From the NCBI GenBank assembly GCA_002704145.1, contig PAFH01000017.1, positions 1 to 32,786 of the forward strand: 32,786 nucleotides of DNA. The letters run 5' to 3'. Below, in pieces: positions 16,844 to 24,481 of this stretch; position 1 is the stretch's first letter, and every line of letters begins with the position of its first letter. Both the position numbers and the translations under genes were made by a program. Under the pieces are notes generated by a model. That model was not told the DNA's origin and did no database searches. It saw nothing but the letters and a program-made list of their open reading frames with translations. Origin of the DNA: Pelagibacteraceae bacterium. GTDB taxonomy: Bacteria > Pseudomonadota > Alphaproteobacteria > Pelagibacterales > Pelagibacteraceae.

Positions 16844-17288
16844 CTAAGCTACCGACAAACTGTTCAAAATCCTTAGCCTCTTTAAAATTCTTATAGACAG
16901 AGGCAAAACGAACATAGGCAACTTTATCTAAACTTGATAGACCTTCCATAATAAACTTTCCGATAGTCGGCGTTGGGATTTCACTTTCTCCTAAACCCTC
17001 TAGGTTTCTTACAATTTTTGATATAAATTTTTCTATAGTTTCGGAGTCGATTGGTCTTTTTCTGGTTGCTATTCTTATAGATTTAGAAATTTTATCTCTG
17101 TCGAAAGGTTCTCTTTTACCGTTACCTTTAATTACTGTAAGTTCTTGAAACTGCACTCTTTCAAAAGTCGTAAATCTTTCTTTCCTATCGCATCCACATA
17201 ATCTACGACGTCTTATTGCTGTGCCATCCTCAGTTGGTCTGGAGTCTACGACAGAGGTATCTTTTTCTCTACAAAATGGACAAAGCAT
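16827..17288 (-). CDS. nrdR: Transcriptional repressor NrdR (atypical zinc ribbon)
   Basis: ATP/dATP-sensing repressor of ribonucleotide reductase genes, with an N-terminal zinc ribbon and an ATP-cone. I start it at ATG 17286-17288 ([10 protein letters not shown]). An in-frame ATG at 17345 would add 19 hydrophobic residues and run into glyA, and no NrdR needs them. Length is then 153 residues. The first zinc knuckle is Cys3-x2-Cys6. The second is Cys31-Gly-Cys33 with one extra residue before RFTTFE, rather than the usual C-x2-C. The ATP-cone has [16 protein letters not shown] sequence ([11 protein letters not shown]). It overlaps ribD by 17 nt. Confidence 0.94.
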   Translation of the reverse strand: MLCPFCREKDTSVVDSRPTEDGTAIRRRRLCGCDRKERFTTFERVQFQELTVIKGNGKREPFDRDKISKSIRIATRKRPIDSETIEKFISKIVRNLEGLGESEIPTPTIGKFIMEGLSSLDKVAYVRFASVYKNFKEAKDFEQFVGSLDENKS

Positions 17289-17304
17289 TGTTATAAAATT
17301 GTAT

Positions 17305-18606
17305 TTAATTACTATATATAGGAAAAGCTGAGCAAAGATCAACAACCTCTTTTTGAACTTCTTTTTCTATTTTAGCATTATTTTGACCTTTTTCACTTAA
17401 ACCTTTTAAAACTTTTGTAATTAAGTCACCTATTAATTCAAATTCTTTAGGCCCAAACCCTCTTGTTGTACAAGCGGGTGTGCCCAATCTTATTCCTGAT
17501 GTAATCATAGGGCTTTGAGTGTCAAAAGGTATTCCATTTTTATTACACGTAATATTTGACTTAACTAAAGAAGCTTCTGCGTCTTTGCCTGTAATATTAA
17601 AATCACGTAAGTCTAACAACATCAAATGAGTGTCTGTTCCACCTGAAAAAATTTTAAAACCATTTTTTTCTAACTTATTTGCTAAAACTTTAGCATTATT
17701 AATTACATCTTTAACATATTTATTAAAATCATTTGATAGAGCTTCTTTGAAACAAACTGCTTTTGCAGCAATTACATGCATCAACGGTCCTCCTTGTAAT
17801 CCAGGAAAAATTGCACTATTAAATTTTTTAATTAATTCTTCTTTATTGGTTAGTATAATTCCTCCTCTAGGGCCTCTTAAGACTTTATGTGTTGTAGATG
17901 TAACTACATCTGCATATTTAGTAGGATTTGGATAAGCACCACCTGCAACCAAACCAGAAAAATGCGCCATATCTACTAATAGGTATGCTCCAACTTTATC
18001 ACAAATTTCTCTAAATTTTTTAAAATCTATAATTCTTGAATAAGCACTTCCCCCTGCGATTATTAACTTAGGTTTATTTTCTAAAGCTAACTTTTCAACG
18101 TTGTCATAATCTATAAGACCAGTATTTTTATCTACATCATAATGAATAGCATTAAACCACTTTCCAGATTGAGCAGGTTTCGCTCCGTGAGTTAAATGAC
18201 CTCCAGAATTTAAACTCATACCCAATATAGTATCCCCAGGTTTAATTAATGCTAAGTACACTGCTCCATTTGCTTGGGCTCCTGAATGAGGCTGAACGTT
18301 AGCAAAAGAACAATTGAATAATTTTTTAGCCCTTTCAATTGCCAGTTTTTCTGAAATGTCTACATGTTCGCACCCACCATAATATCTTTTGCCAGGGTAA
18401 CCTTCAGCATATTTGTTGGTCAAAACAGATCCTTGGGCTTCTAATACTGCTTTAGAAACAATATTTTCAGATGCTATCAATTCTATGTGATTTTGTTGTC
18501 TTATAAACTCGTTATTAACTGACACATAAAGTTCATTATCTGATTTTTCTAAACTAAGTTTAAAAAAATTATTTAAAAATTTATCAATTTTTATTGCTGT
18601 TGACAT
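17305..18606 (-). CDS. glyA: Serine hydroxymethyltransferase
   Basis: PLP enzyme interconverting serine and glycine and charging tetrahydrofolate with a one-carbon unit. The 433 residues include the N-terminal IELIASENI motif, [15 protein letters not shown] (66-80), and the PLP-binding motif [13 protein letters not shown] (237-249) with Lys241. It follows rpiB by 2 nt and precedes nrdR and the rib genes, the usual alphaproteobacterial order. With a 2-nt gap there is no room for a separate upstream riboswitch. Confidence 0.98.
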   Translation of the reverse strand: MSTAIKIDKFLNNFFKLSLEKSDNELYVSVNNEFIRQQNHIELIASENIVSKAVLEAQGSVLTNKYAEGYPGKRYYGGCEHVDISEKLAIERAKKLFNCSFANVQPHSGAQANGAVYLALIKPGDTILGMSLNSGGHLTHGAKPAQSGKWFNAIHYDVDKNTGLIDYDNVEKLALENKPKLIIAGGSAYSRIIDFKKFREICDKVGAYLLVDMAHFSGLVAGGAYPNPTKYADVVTSTTHKVLRGPRGGIILTNKEELIKKFNSAIFPGLQGGPLMHVIAAKAVCFKEALSNDFNKYVKDVINNAKVLANKLEKNGFKIFSGGTDTHLMLLDLRDFNITGKDAEASLVKSNITCNKNGIPFDTQSPMITSGIRLGTPACTTRGFGPKEFELIGDLITKVLKGLSEKGQNNAKIEKEVQKEVVDLCSAFPIYSN

Positions 18607-18608
18607 AA

Positions 18609-19046
18609 TTATATTTTTTTTACTCTTCTCAAGTGTCGGCCACCCTCAAATTTAGTAGATAAAAATTTTGAAACTAAATTTAAGGCAGCTGGTTTAGTAG
18701 TTAGTCTCGATCCAATTGCGATTATATTAGCATTATTATGTTGTCTAGACAACTTAGTAGATTTAATACTATAGCAAACTGCTGCTCTAATCCCTTTGGT
18801 TTTATTAGCACTTATAGCCATACCTGTTCCCGAGCCACAGACAAGTATGCCTACTTCACTTTTTTTGGCTTTAAGTCTATTGGAAACTTTTTTTGCATAA
18901 TCTGGATAATCAACTGAACCCTCATCATTAGGGCCCAAATCTATTATAGACAAATTATTATTAATCAATTTTTCTTTTATCAGTTCTTTAAGTTTAAACC
19001 CAGCATGATCAGAAGCTATACAAATTTTTTTAAATAATGATTTCAA
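18609..19046 (-). CDS. rpiB: Ribose-5-phosphate isomerase B
   Basis: Interconverts ribose 5-phosphate and ribulose 5-phosphate; ribulose 5-phosphate is also the substrate of the downstream RibB. The 145-residue RpiB/LacAB-family protein shows [13 protein letters not shown] (11-23), DYPDYAKKV (46-54) and the active-site segment [17 protein letters not shown] with Cys70, followed by [14 protein letters not shown]. It starts one base after the oxygenase-like gene stops and is 2 nt from glyA. Confidence 0.96.
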   Translation of the reverse strand: MKSLFKKICIASDHAGFKLKELIKEKLINNNLSIIDLGPNDEGSVDYPDYAKKVSNRLKAKKSEVGILVCGSGTGMAISANKTKGIRAAVCYSIKSTKLSRQHNNANIIAIGSRLTTKPAALNLVSKFLSTKFEGGRHLRRVKKI

Positions 19047-19047
19047 T

Positions 19048-19644
19048 CTAGTTAAATGGATTTTCTAAAACACAAGCAACTAAATGTATTCTAGACTGCT
19101 CTCCGCCATTAAAAAAATTATGATATTTTGTATTATTAGTTATTGTTACGTGACCGTCAGCAGGTAAATGTTTCGCAACGTTTTCGATAACCATAGAACA
19201 TCCTAGATTAGTAATTATTGGTATATGTAACCTAGGTTCTGGGTCTTTATGCCAGCTTAAAGTCGATCTTGGCTCTTTTAATAATAATCTTACTCTTCCA
19301 AGTTTAAATTTTTTTTTTAAAGTTTTATATACGTTATTAAAATAAGTATTTTCAAATTCAGAACATAATTTTGTATATTGAGACTCATCTATAGGTACAT
19401 CTCTAACAACTTCTTTCCCCTTTTCATCAGGTATAGTCCAATAAATACCTCTTATATTATTTCCTTTTATAGAGTCTTCGTCATTTGGAATCTGATTTAA
19501 TGGAATTGCTCCAAAATTAGAAACACCATTAGGTGATGAAAACCCCTTTTTTTCAAGAATAAGTTCTAAATCCGATCTCATTTTTTGTATATCAAATTTA
19601 AGATTTGGAACTTTGTAAAAATCTGAGTAATTTAACTGTGCCAT
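19048..19644 (-). CDS. Aspartyl/asparaginyl beta-hydroxylase-like 2OG-Fe(II) oxygenase
   Basis: A 198-residue protein whose C-terminal half matches the cupin-like beta-hydroxylase family. Seen directly: SWHKDPEPRLHIPI (130-143), GHVTITNNTKYHNFFNGG (164-181) and SRIHLV (184-189). By analogy, His132 and His175 would bind iron and Arg138/His140/Arg185 2-oxoglutarate. The N-terminal 110 residues are less familiar. Related small oxygenases occur in marine bacteria and, as I recall, in marine phages; the substrate is unknown. It is the first gene of the rpiB-glyA-nrdR-rib run and is divergent from hemB. Confidence 0.8.
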   Translation of the reverse strand: MAQLNYSDFYKVPNLKFDIQKMRSDLELILEKKGFSSPNGVSNFGAIPLNQIPNDEDSIKGNNIRGIYWTIPDEKGKEVVRDVPIDESQYTKLCSEFENTYFNNVYKTLKKKFKLGRVRLLLKEPRSTLSWHKDPEPRLHIPIITNLGCSMVIENVAKHLPADGHVTITNNTKYHNFFNGGEQSRIHLVACVLENPFN

Positions 19645-19723
19645 ATTATCTTTTTATAACTCTTTACAGATTGTTTATAATATATCATTTGTCGCATCAA
19701 ACAAAATTTTATAACTTATATAC
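19645..19723. promoter_or_regulatory. Divergent promoter region between the oxygenase-like gene and hemB
   Basis: This 79-bp gap separates two divergent genes, so promoters for both sides are expected. For hemB there is a perfect TATAAT at 19676-19681 with a poor -35 (TTTATA, 19653-19658). A second candidate is TTTGTC (19688-19693), a 16-nt spacer and TATAAC (19710-19715), which would give a nearly leaderless hemB message. On the minus strand TTGATG (19700-19695), a 15-nt spacer and TATAAA (19679-19674) is possible. None is proven. Confidence 0.4.
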
Positions 19724-20716
19724 ATGAAGATTGTTGGAAAATACCCAGACATAAGATTGCGAAGAATTCGCAACTCATCTTGGATGAGAAGACTTATCGC
19801 AGAAAATGATTTAAGTGTTAATGATCTTATTTTGCCTATTTTTATTAGGGAAGGAAAAAATAAAGTAGAAAAAATTAAAACAATGCCTGGAGTCTTTAGA
19901 TATACTGTAGACAAACTCAATGTAATTATGAAAGAAGTTAAAAAATATAAGATACCTATGGTAGCTTTATTTCCTTATACACCTAATTCAAAAAAAGATA
20001 ATTTAGGTAGTGAGGCGCTTAATGAAAATAATTTAGTCTGTAAGTCTATTCGGTATATAAAAAAAAAATATTCAAAAATTGGTATAATGTGTGATGTTGC
20101 TTTAGATCCTTATACTGACCATGGACACGATGGCATTATAATTAATAAAAAGATCGATAATGACGAGACAATAAAAATACTTATAAAACAATCTATACTT
20201 CAAGCAAAAATGGGCTGTGACGTAATTGCTCCATCCGACATGATGGATGGTAGAATTAAAGCAATTAGAAAAGCTTTAGATAAAGAAAATTTGAAAGATG
20301 TAAACATATTATCCTACTCTGCTAAATATGCATCAAATTTTTATGGTCCATTTAGAGATGCAGTTGGATCAAATAAAAAACTAAAGTTCGATAAAAAAAC
20401 TTATCAAATGGATTTTCGAAATTCAAATGAAGCGTATAGAGAAATTGGTTTAGATATTAAAGAAGGCGCAGATATCGTAATGGTTAAACCAGGACTGCCT
20501 TATCTTGATATAATCAAAAATATAAAAGATAAATTTAAAATCCCAGTGTTTGCATATCAAGTCTCAGGGGAATATAGTTTAATAAAATTTGGTATTCTTA
20601 ATAAATTAATTAATGAGGATACAATATTTGAAAGTTTGATATCATTTAAAAGAGCTGGAGCTTCAGCAATTGTAACTTATTTTGCTTTAGATATAGCTAA
20701 AAAAATTTCCTCTTAA
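19724..20716 (+). CDS. hemB: Delta-aminolevulinic acid dehydratase (porphobilinogen synthase)
   Basis: Condenses two 5-aminolevulinate molecules to porphobilinogen for heme and cobamide synthesis. The 330-residue protein has the two active-site lysines in SYSAKYAS (Lys201) and VMVKPGLPYLD (Lys255). The metal region reads DVALDPYTDHGHDG (124-137), with Asp/Ala in place of the zinc cysteines, so it is the Mg2+-type enzyme. Its TAA (20714-20716) and the recO stop (20713-20715, minus strand) share the palindrome TTAA. Confidence 0.97.
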   Translation: MKIVGKYPDIRLRRIRNSSWMRRLIAENDLSVNDLILPIFIREGKNKVEKIKTMPGVFRYTVDKLNVIMKEVKKYKIPMVALFPYTPNSKKDNLGSEALNENNLVCKSIRYIKKKYSKIGIMCDVALDPYTDHGHDGIIINKKIDNDETIKILIKQSILQAKMGCDVIAPSDMMDGRIKAIRKALDKENLKDVNILSYSAKYASNFYGPFRDAVGSNKKLKFDKKTYQMDFRNSNEAYREIGLDIKEGADIVMVKPGLPYLDIIKNIKDKFKIPVFAYQVSGEYSLIKFGILNKLINEDTIFESLISFKRAGASAIVTYFALDIAKKISS

Positions 20717-21396
20717 TTAAAATATCTTTCTAGAATTATTCTCGAATTAGGAAAAACCAAATTATTTAGGGAGAAAAATTTATTAAATAAAATATTTCTT
20801 GTAAACTCCAAAGATTTTTTTATGAGTAAATCATTCATTTTATCTGGTATTATTTGATTTATCAAAAAAACTGGTACATCATAAATATTTTCATCAATCT
20901 TAATCTTTTGTAGTTGAAAAACATCTAAATTTAATTTTTCACTAAAAGAATGAAGATTAGTATCATAACCAAGTTCTTTAATTAAATTAATTTCAAAAAA
21001 AATATAATAAAAAATCCAATTATCTTTATTAATAAAATTAATAAAATTTTCAAACAATTGATAAATCGTCTTATTGGGTTGTTCTTCGGGTAAGAGAGAG
21101 TTTAATAATGAACACAGAGATGTAATTGCTGATGTTCTTTTCTTATCATTAAAAAACATCGGAGCAATAGGTTTAATGAGTTCAGTTTTAAAATAACCTA
21201 TTTTGTTATCATTTTTTGTATTGTTAATTACAAATATTTTGTTAGATATTTGCAAATAATTTCTTATTTTACGAGAATTACCTCCATATACTATTCCGCC
21301 TACTTTACCCTTATGAGGAGTAAAAACATTTATGATATTAGCGTTTTCTCTAAACTTTCTTTTAGATAAAAGATAAGATTCACTTTCCCAGTTCAT
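20713..21396 (-). CDS. recO: DNA repair protein RecO
   Basis: Loads RecA with RecF/RecR at gapped DNA. The 227-residue protein is divergent but fits RecO: an N-terminal OB-fold opening with VFTPHKGKVGGIVYGG (about 25-40; relatives read FTxxHGxxxGxVxG), then a helical domain with LFENFINFI and LIKELGYD. No zinc cysteines are visible in the C-terminal region. It follows rnc with a 4-nt overlap, where relatives usually have era in between. It is the last gene of the dapA-to-recO run. Confidence 0.85.
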   Translation of the reverse strand: MNWESESYLLSKRKFRENANIINVFTPHKGKVGGIVYGGNSRKIRNYLQISNKIFVINNTKNDNKIGYFKTELIKPIAPMFFNDKKRTSAITSLCSLLNSLLPEEQPNKTIYQLFENFINFINKDNWIFYYIFFEINLIKELGYDTNLHSFSEKLNLDVFQLQKIKIDENIYDVPVFLINQIIPDKMNDLLIKKSLEFTRNILFNKFFSLNNLVFPNSRIILERYFN

Positions 21397-22061
21397 GAAA
21401 TTTTAAGAATTTGAAGTAATTTAGAAGCAGCATTTTGTTGTGCATCTTTTTTTGATAATCCTGTTCCCATAATTTTTTTTGAATTTGGTATCTGAACATC
21501 TGTTTTAAATGTTGGTCTATGTTGAGGTCCAGTTTTTTTATAAAAAGTATATTTAGGTAATACCTTAAAATTTTTTAAACTATATTCTTGCAATCTAGTT
21601 TTTGAATCTATTAAGAGAACAATAGATTTATCTAGAAAATCTTTCCATAGGTGTATGACTACTTTTTCTGCCGGTTTAAGGCCACTATCTCTATATATGG
21701 CACCAATGATAGCCTCTAGACAATCACTTAAAATTTTATCTTCAGATCTTTCTAAATTTCTAATTGAGGTTCCTAGTAACATGAATTTTCTTAGATTTAG
21801 TTTTTTTGCAATTTTGAAACAAGATTTCTTATTAACTAAATTTGCAAATTTTTTATCGATAATTCCTTCTTTTTCATTTGGGTAAATATCAATTAATTTT
21901 TTTGAGATTATTAAACCAAGTACTCTGTCTCCTAAAAATTCAAGTCTTTCATTATTATTCTCGTAATCGTAACTTTTATGTATTAAAGATTGTTTCAATA
22001 AATCTTGATTTTTAAAATTGAAATTAATTAAGCTCTCTAAATCTTTTAAATTTCTATTCAT
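21393..22061 (-). CDS. rnc: Ribonuclease III
   Basis: Double-strand-specific endoribonuclease for rRNA processing. The 222-residue protein has the signature ERLEFLGDRVLGL (38-50) with catalytic Glu41/Asp45, the second acidic segment SDCLEAIIGAIYRD, and a C-terminal double-stranded-RNA-binding domain ending GLSKKDAQQNAASKLL. The start overlaps the lepB stop by 4 nt. It is part of the widely conserved lepB-rnc pair. Confidence 0.97.
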   Translation of the reverse strand: MNRNLKDLESLINFNFKNQDLLKQSLIHKSYDYENNNERLEFLGDRVLGLIISKKLIDIYPNEKEGIIDKKFANLVNKKSCFKIAKKLNLRKFMLLGTSIRNLERSEDKILSDCLEAIIGAIYRDSGLKPAEKVVIHLWKDFLDKSIVLLIDSKTRLQEYSLKNFKVLPKYTFYKKTGPQHRPTFKTDVQIPNSKKIMGTGLSKKDAQQNAASKLLQILKIS

Positions 22062-22798
22062 TGAATTTTACGAAAAGTTCTATCTAAGCGAAAAGACTTT
22101 TTTAAGTTCCATATTTTAAACAAATTCGACTCTACTGTATCATTAGAAAAAAAAATTAATTGTGCTTTACCTACAAGGTTTACAAAATTTACATAGCCTA
22201 CACTATCTAAGTATCTACTATCTTTTGAACAGTCTCTGTTATCTCCTAGCAAAAAGAAATGTTTTTTTGGAACAATAAATTTTTTTGAATTTTGTAATGT
22301 GCCTTGTTTATTGTAAACAGCTACATGCCTTTTTCCATTAGGCAAAGTTTCTATAAAACTATTAATCTCTAACGAATATTTACCACATCGTACTTCATTT
22401 ATATTTTCTATTTTTTCCCTTTCTATTTTTTTACCATTAATAAATATTTCTCCCTTTAAAAACTGTATCTCATCACCTGGCATTCCAATTAATCGCTTTA
22501 TATAATCGGTACGATTATCGACTGGCGTTTTGAAAACAACAAGGTCGCCTTGTTCTGGCAGTTTATAATTAAATCTTTTATCAGTAAAATCTGGACTAAA
22601 TGGAAATGAATGTTTACTTATACCATACGTAAATTTTGATACGAATATTCTATCACCAATCAATAATGTAGGTTCCATCGATGAAGAAGGTATATAGAAT
22701 GGTTGAATAATTAATGACCTAATAAAAATAGCTATTATAAGTGCAAATAAGATTGTCTTAAGATTTTCTAAAATAATTTTGTATATTTTTTTATTCAT
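22058..22798 (-). CDS. lepB: Signal peptidase I
   Basis: Inner-membrane protease that removes signal peptides. The 246-residue protein has one N-terminal membrane segment (about 12-31), then IPSSSMEPTLLIGDR with catalytic Ser40, and YIKRLIGMPGDE with the general-base Lys101. The late box HFFLLGDNRDCSKDSR is also typical. It overlaps acpS and rnc by 4 nt on each side, so it is translated within the same run. Confidence 0.97.
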   Translation of the reverse strand: MNKKIYKIILENLKTILFALIIAIFIRSLIIQPFYIPSSSMEPTLLIGDRIFVSKFTYGISKHSFPFSPDFTDKRFNYKLPEQGDLVVFKTPVDNRTDYIKRLIGMPGDEIQFLKGEIFINGKKIEREKIENINEVRCGKYSLEINSFIETLPNGKRHVAVYNKQGTLQNSKKFIVPKKHFFLLGDNRDCSKDSRYLDSVGYVNFVNLVGKAQLIFFSNDTVESNLFKIWNLKKSFRLDRTFRKIQ

Positions 22799-23178
22799 AA
22801 TGAAATAACTACGGTTGCTGCAGCAAAAGGCTTGTCATCAGTCAAAGTCAAAAAAATAGTAAACTTTTTTTTCTTCAATAATTTGTTAACAACTTTTTTT
22901 GTATTACCAATTAGACGGATATTCGGTTTTCCTGATCTTATATTATGAACTATAATTTCATTAAATTTTAACCCTTTAGATATACCAATGCCTAGAGCTT
23001 TTGAAAAAGCTTCTTTGGCAGCAAATCTTTTAGCAAAACAATTAGTTTTATTAAATTGTTTCTTACAGCGATCAATTTCTTTTATGTCGTAGACTCTTTT
23101 CATGAAAGCAATATTTTTTATAGATTTATTAATACGATTTGTATTAACTATATCTGTACCTATTCCATAAATTTTCAT
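22795..23178 (-). CDS. acpS: Holo-[acyl-carrier-protein] synthase
   Basis: Transfers 4'-phosphopantetheine from CoA to apo-ACP. The 127-residue AcpS shows the Mg2+-binding IYGIGTDIVNTNRI (3-16, Asp9) and FAAKEAFSKALGIG, with the conserved Glu. The end, FLTLTDDKPFAAATVVIS, is typical. It overlaps pdxJ by one base and lepB by 4 nt; the pdxJ-acpS-lepB order is common in Proteobacteria. Confidence 0.95.
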   Translation of the reverse strand: MKIYGIGTDIVNTNRINKSIKNIAFMKRVYDIKEIDRCKKQFNKTNCFAKRFAAKEAFSKALGIGISKGLKFNEIIVHNIRSGKPNIRLIGNTKKVVNKLLKKKKFTIFLTLTDDKPFAAATVVISL

Positions 23179-23900
23179 TATTTTATAATTTTTTTAAAAT
23201 TTTTTATTGTTTTAGATAATCCAGTAAAGATTGACTCTCCTATTAAAAAATGTCCAATATTAAATTCTTGTATCCCTTTTATCTTAGATAATATTTTTGC
23301 TGACTTATATGTCAAACCATGTCCAGCATGAACTTCTAAACCAATACCACGAGCATAGTTTACTGCTTTTTTAATTTTGTTCAGCTCTTTTTTAAAATTC
23401 TTATTTTTATTAACTAAATTACAAAAGCGCCCCGTATGAATTTCAATACAATTAACTTCTAAATTTTTAGCTTTTTGAATATCTTCTTTTTTTGGTTCTA
23501 TAAAAAGACTAACTCTAATTTTCTTTTTTTTTAATTTTAATATTAGCCTTTTAAGAAATACTGTTTTATAATTAAGATTTAAACCACCCTCTGTGGTAAT
23601 CTCTTTTCTTTTTTCTGGAACAATACAAATAAACGGGGGTTTGTTCCTTAGAGCGATTTTTAACATTTCCTCTGTTGCTGCAATTTCTAAATTTAAAGGA
23701 ATTTTTAACTTAGAAATGATTAACTTAAGATCTTTATCGTGAATATGTCTACGATCTTCCCTTAAGTGTATTGTAATAGAGTTAGCACCGCTTCTTTCCG
23801 AAATTTGTGCTGCTTTTAATGGACTAGGATAGTTTTCTCCTCTAGCGTTTCTAACTGTAGCCACGTGATCAATATTTACACCTAGTCTAATTCTTTTCAT
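23178..23900 (-). CDS. pdxJ: Pyridoxine 5'-phosphate synthase
   Basis: Makes pyridoxine 5'-phosphate from 1-deoxy-D-xylulose 5-phosphate and aminoacetone phosphate, in the DXP-dependent vitamin B6 pathway. The 240-residue TIM barrel begins RLGVNIDHVATVRNARG and has SITIHLREDRRHI, EIHTGRF and GLEVHAGHGLTY, all family signatures. It is joined to pyrE and acpS by one-base overlaps. PLP serves GlyA elsewhere in the window. Confidence 0.97.
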   Translation of the reverse strand: MKRIRLGVNIDHVATVRNARGENYPSPLKAAQISERSGANSITIHLREDRRHIHDKDLKLIISKLKIPLNLEIAATEEMLKIALRNKPPFICIVPEKRKEITTEGGLNLNYKTVFLKRLILKLKKKKIRVSLFIEPKKEDIQKAKNLEVNCIEIHTGRFCNLVNKNKNFKKELNKIKKAVNYARGIGLEVHAGHGLTYKSAKILSKIKGIQEFNIGHFLIGESIFTGLSKTIKNFKKIIK

Positions 23901-24481
23901 TAAAGACTTCTACTACCAGGTTTTTCTGCTTTAAGTGAAGATAAAGATTCAGGTAAATTATCTTTTGTATAAGTTGGTATATCTAATCTTATTTGTGAAA
24001 TAATCTTGTCTTTAATTTCAATCTTTGAGTCTGATCGATCAATAATACATGCAAAACCAATTAGATTTGCTTCAGACTCTTTAATAAGATTGGAACATTC
24101 TAGACTTGATTTACCTGTTGTTATCACATCTTCTACAATAAGAACGTTGGTGTTTTTTTTTATAGAAAAGCCTCTTCTAAGTTTAAACACTCCGTTTACT
24201 CTTTCTGCAAATATAGTTTCTTTTTTAAGTAATTTTCCTATTTCATATCCTATAATTATACCACCCATAGCGGGTGATAAAATTAAATCAATTTTTTTAA
24301 AATGTTGATTTATTTTTTCTGCCAGGGAATTACAAATTTTAAAAGAAGAGTTTGGTTTGCTCAGCAACTGTGCACATTGGACGTATTTAGAGCTGTGTAA
24401 ACCAGATGATAAAATAAAATGCCCTTCAATTAAAGCATTAGTTTCTTTTAAAATTTTCAAAGATTCTTCGTAAGAAAGCAT
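23900..24481 (-). CDS. pyrE: Orotate phosphoribosyltransferase
   Basis: Attaches ribose phosphate from PRPP to orotate in pyrimidine synthesis. The 193-residue protein has the substrate loop segment GHFILSSGLHSSKYVQC (20-36) and the PRPP-binding motif VLIVEDVITTGKSS. The start used here overlaps the end of rsh by 44 nt; the next in-frame Met lies well inside the conserved core, so a later start is unlikely. It is 193 residues, slightly short for the family but apparently complete. Confidence 0.95.
   Translation of the reverse strand: MLSYEESLKILKETNALIEGHFILSSGLHSSKYVQCAQLLSKPNSSFKICNSLAEKINQHFKKIDLILSPAMGGIIIGYEIGKLLKKETIFAERVNGVFKLRRGFSIKKNTNVLIVEDVITTGKSSLECSNLIKESEANLIGFACIIDRSDSKIEIKDKIISQIRLDIPTYTKDNLPESLSSLKAEKPGSRSL

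Noticed and set aside
17289..17345. Upstream in-frame start for nrdR (19 more residues)
   Set aside because: Adds a hydrophobic stretch ahead of the MLCPFC zinc-ribbon start and overlaps glyA; the family starts at the zinc ribbon.
16827..19046. Possible FMN or glycine riboswitch ahead of the rib genes or glyA
   Set aside because: The genes overlap or are separated by 2-16 nt, so there is no space for an aptamer.
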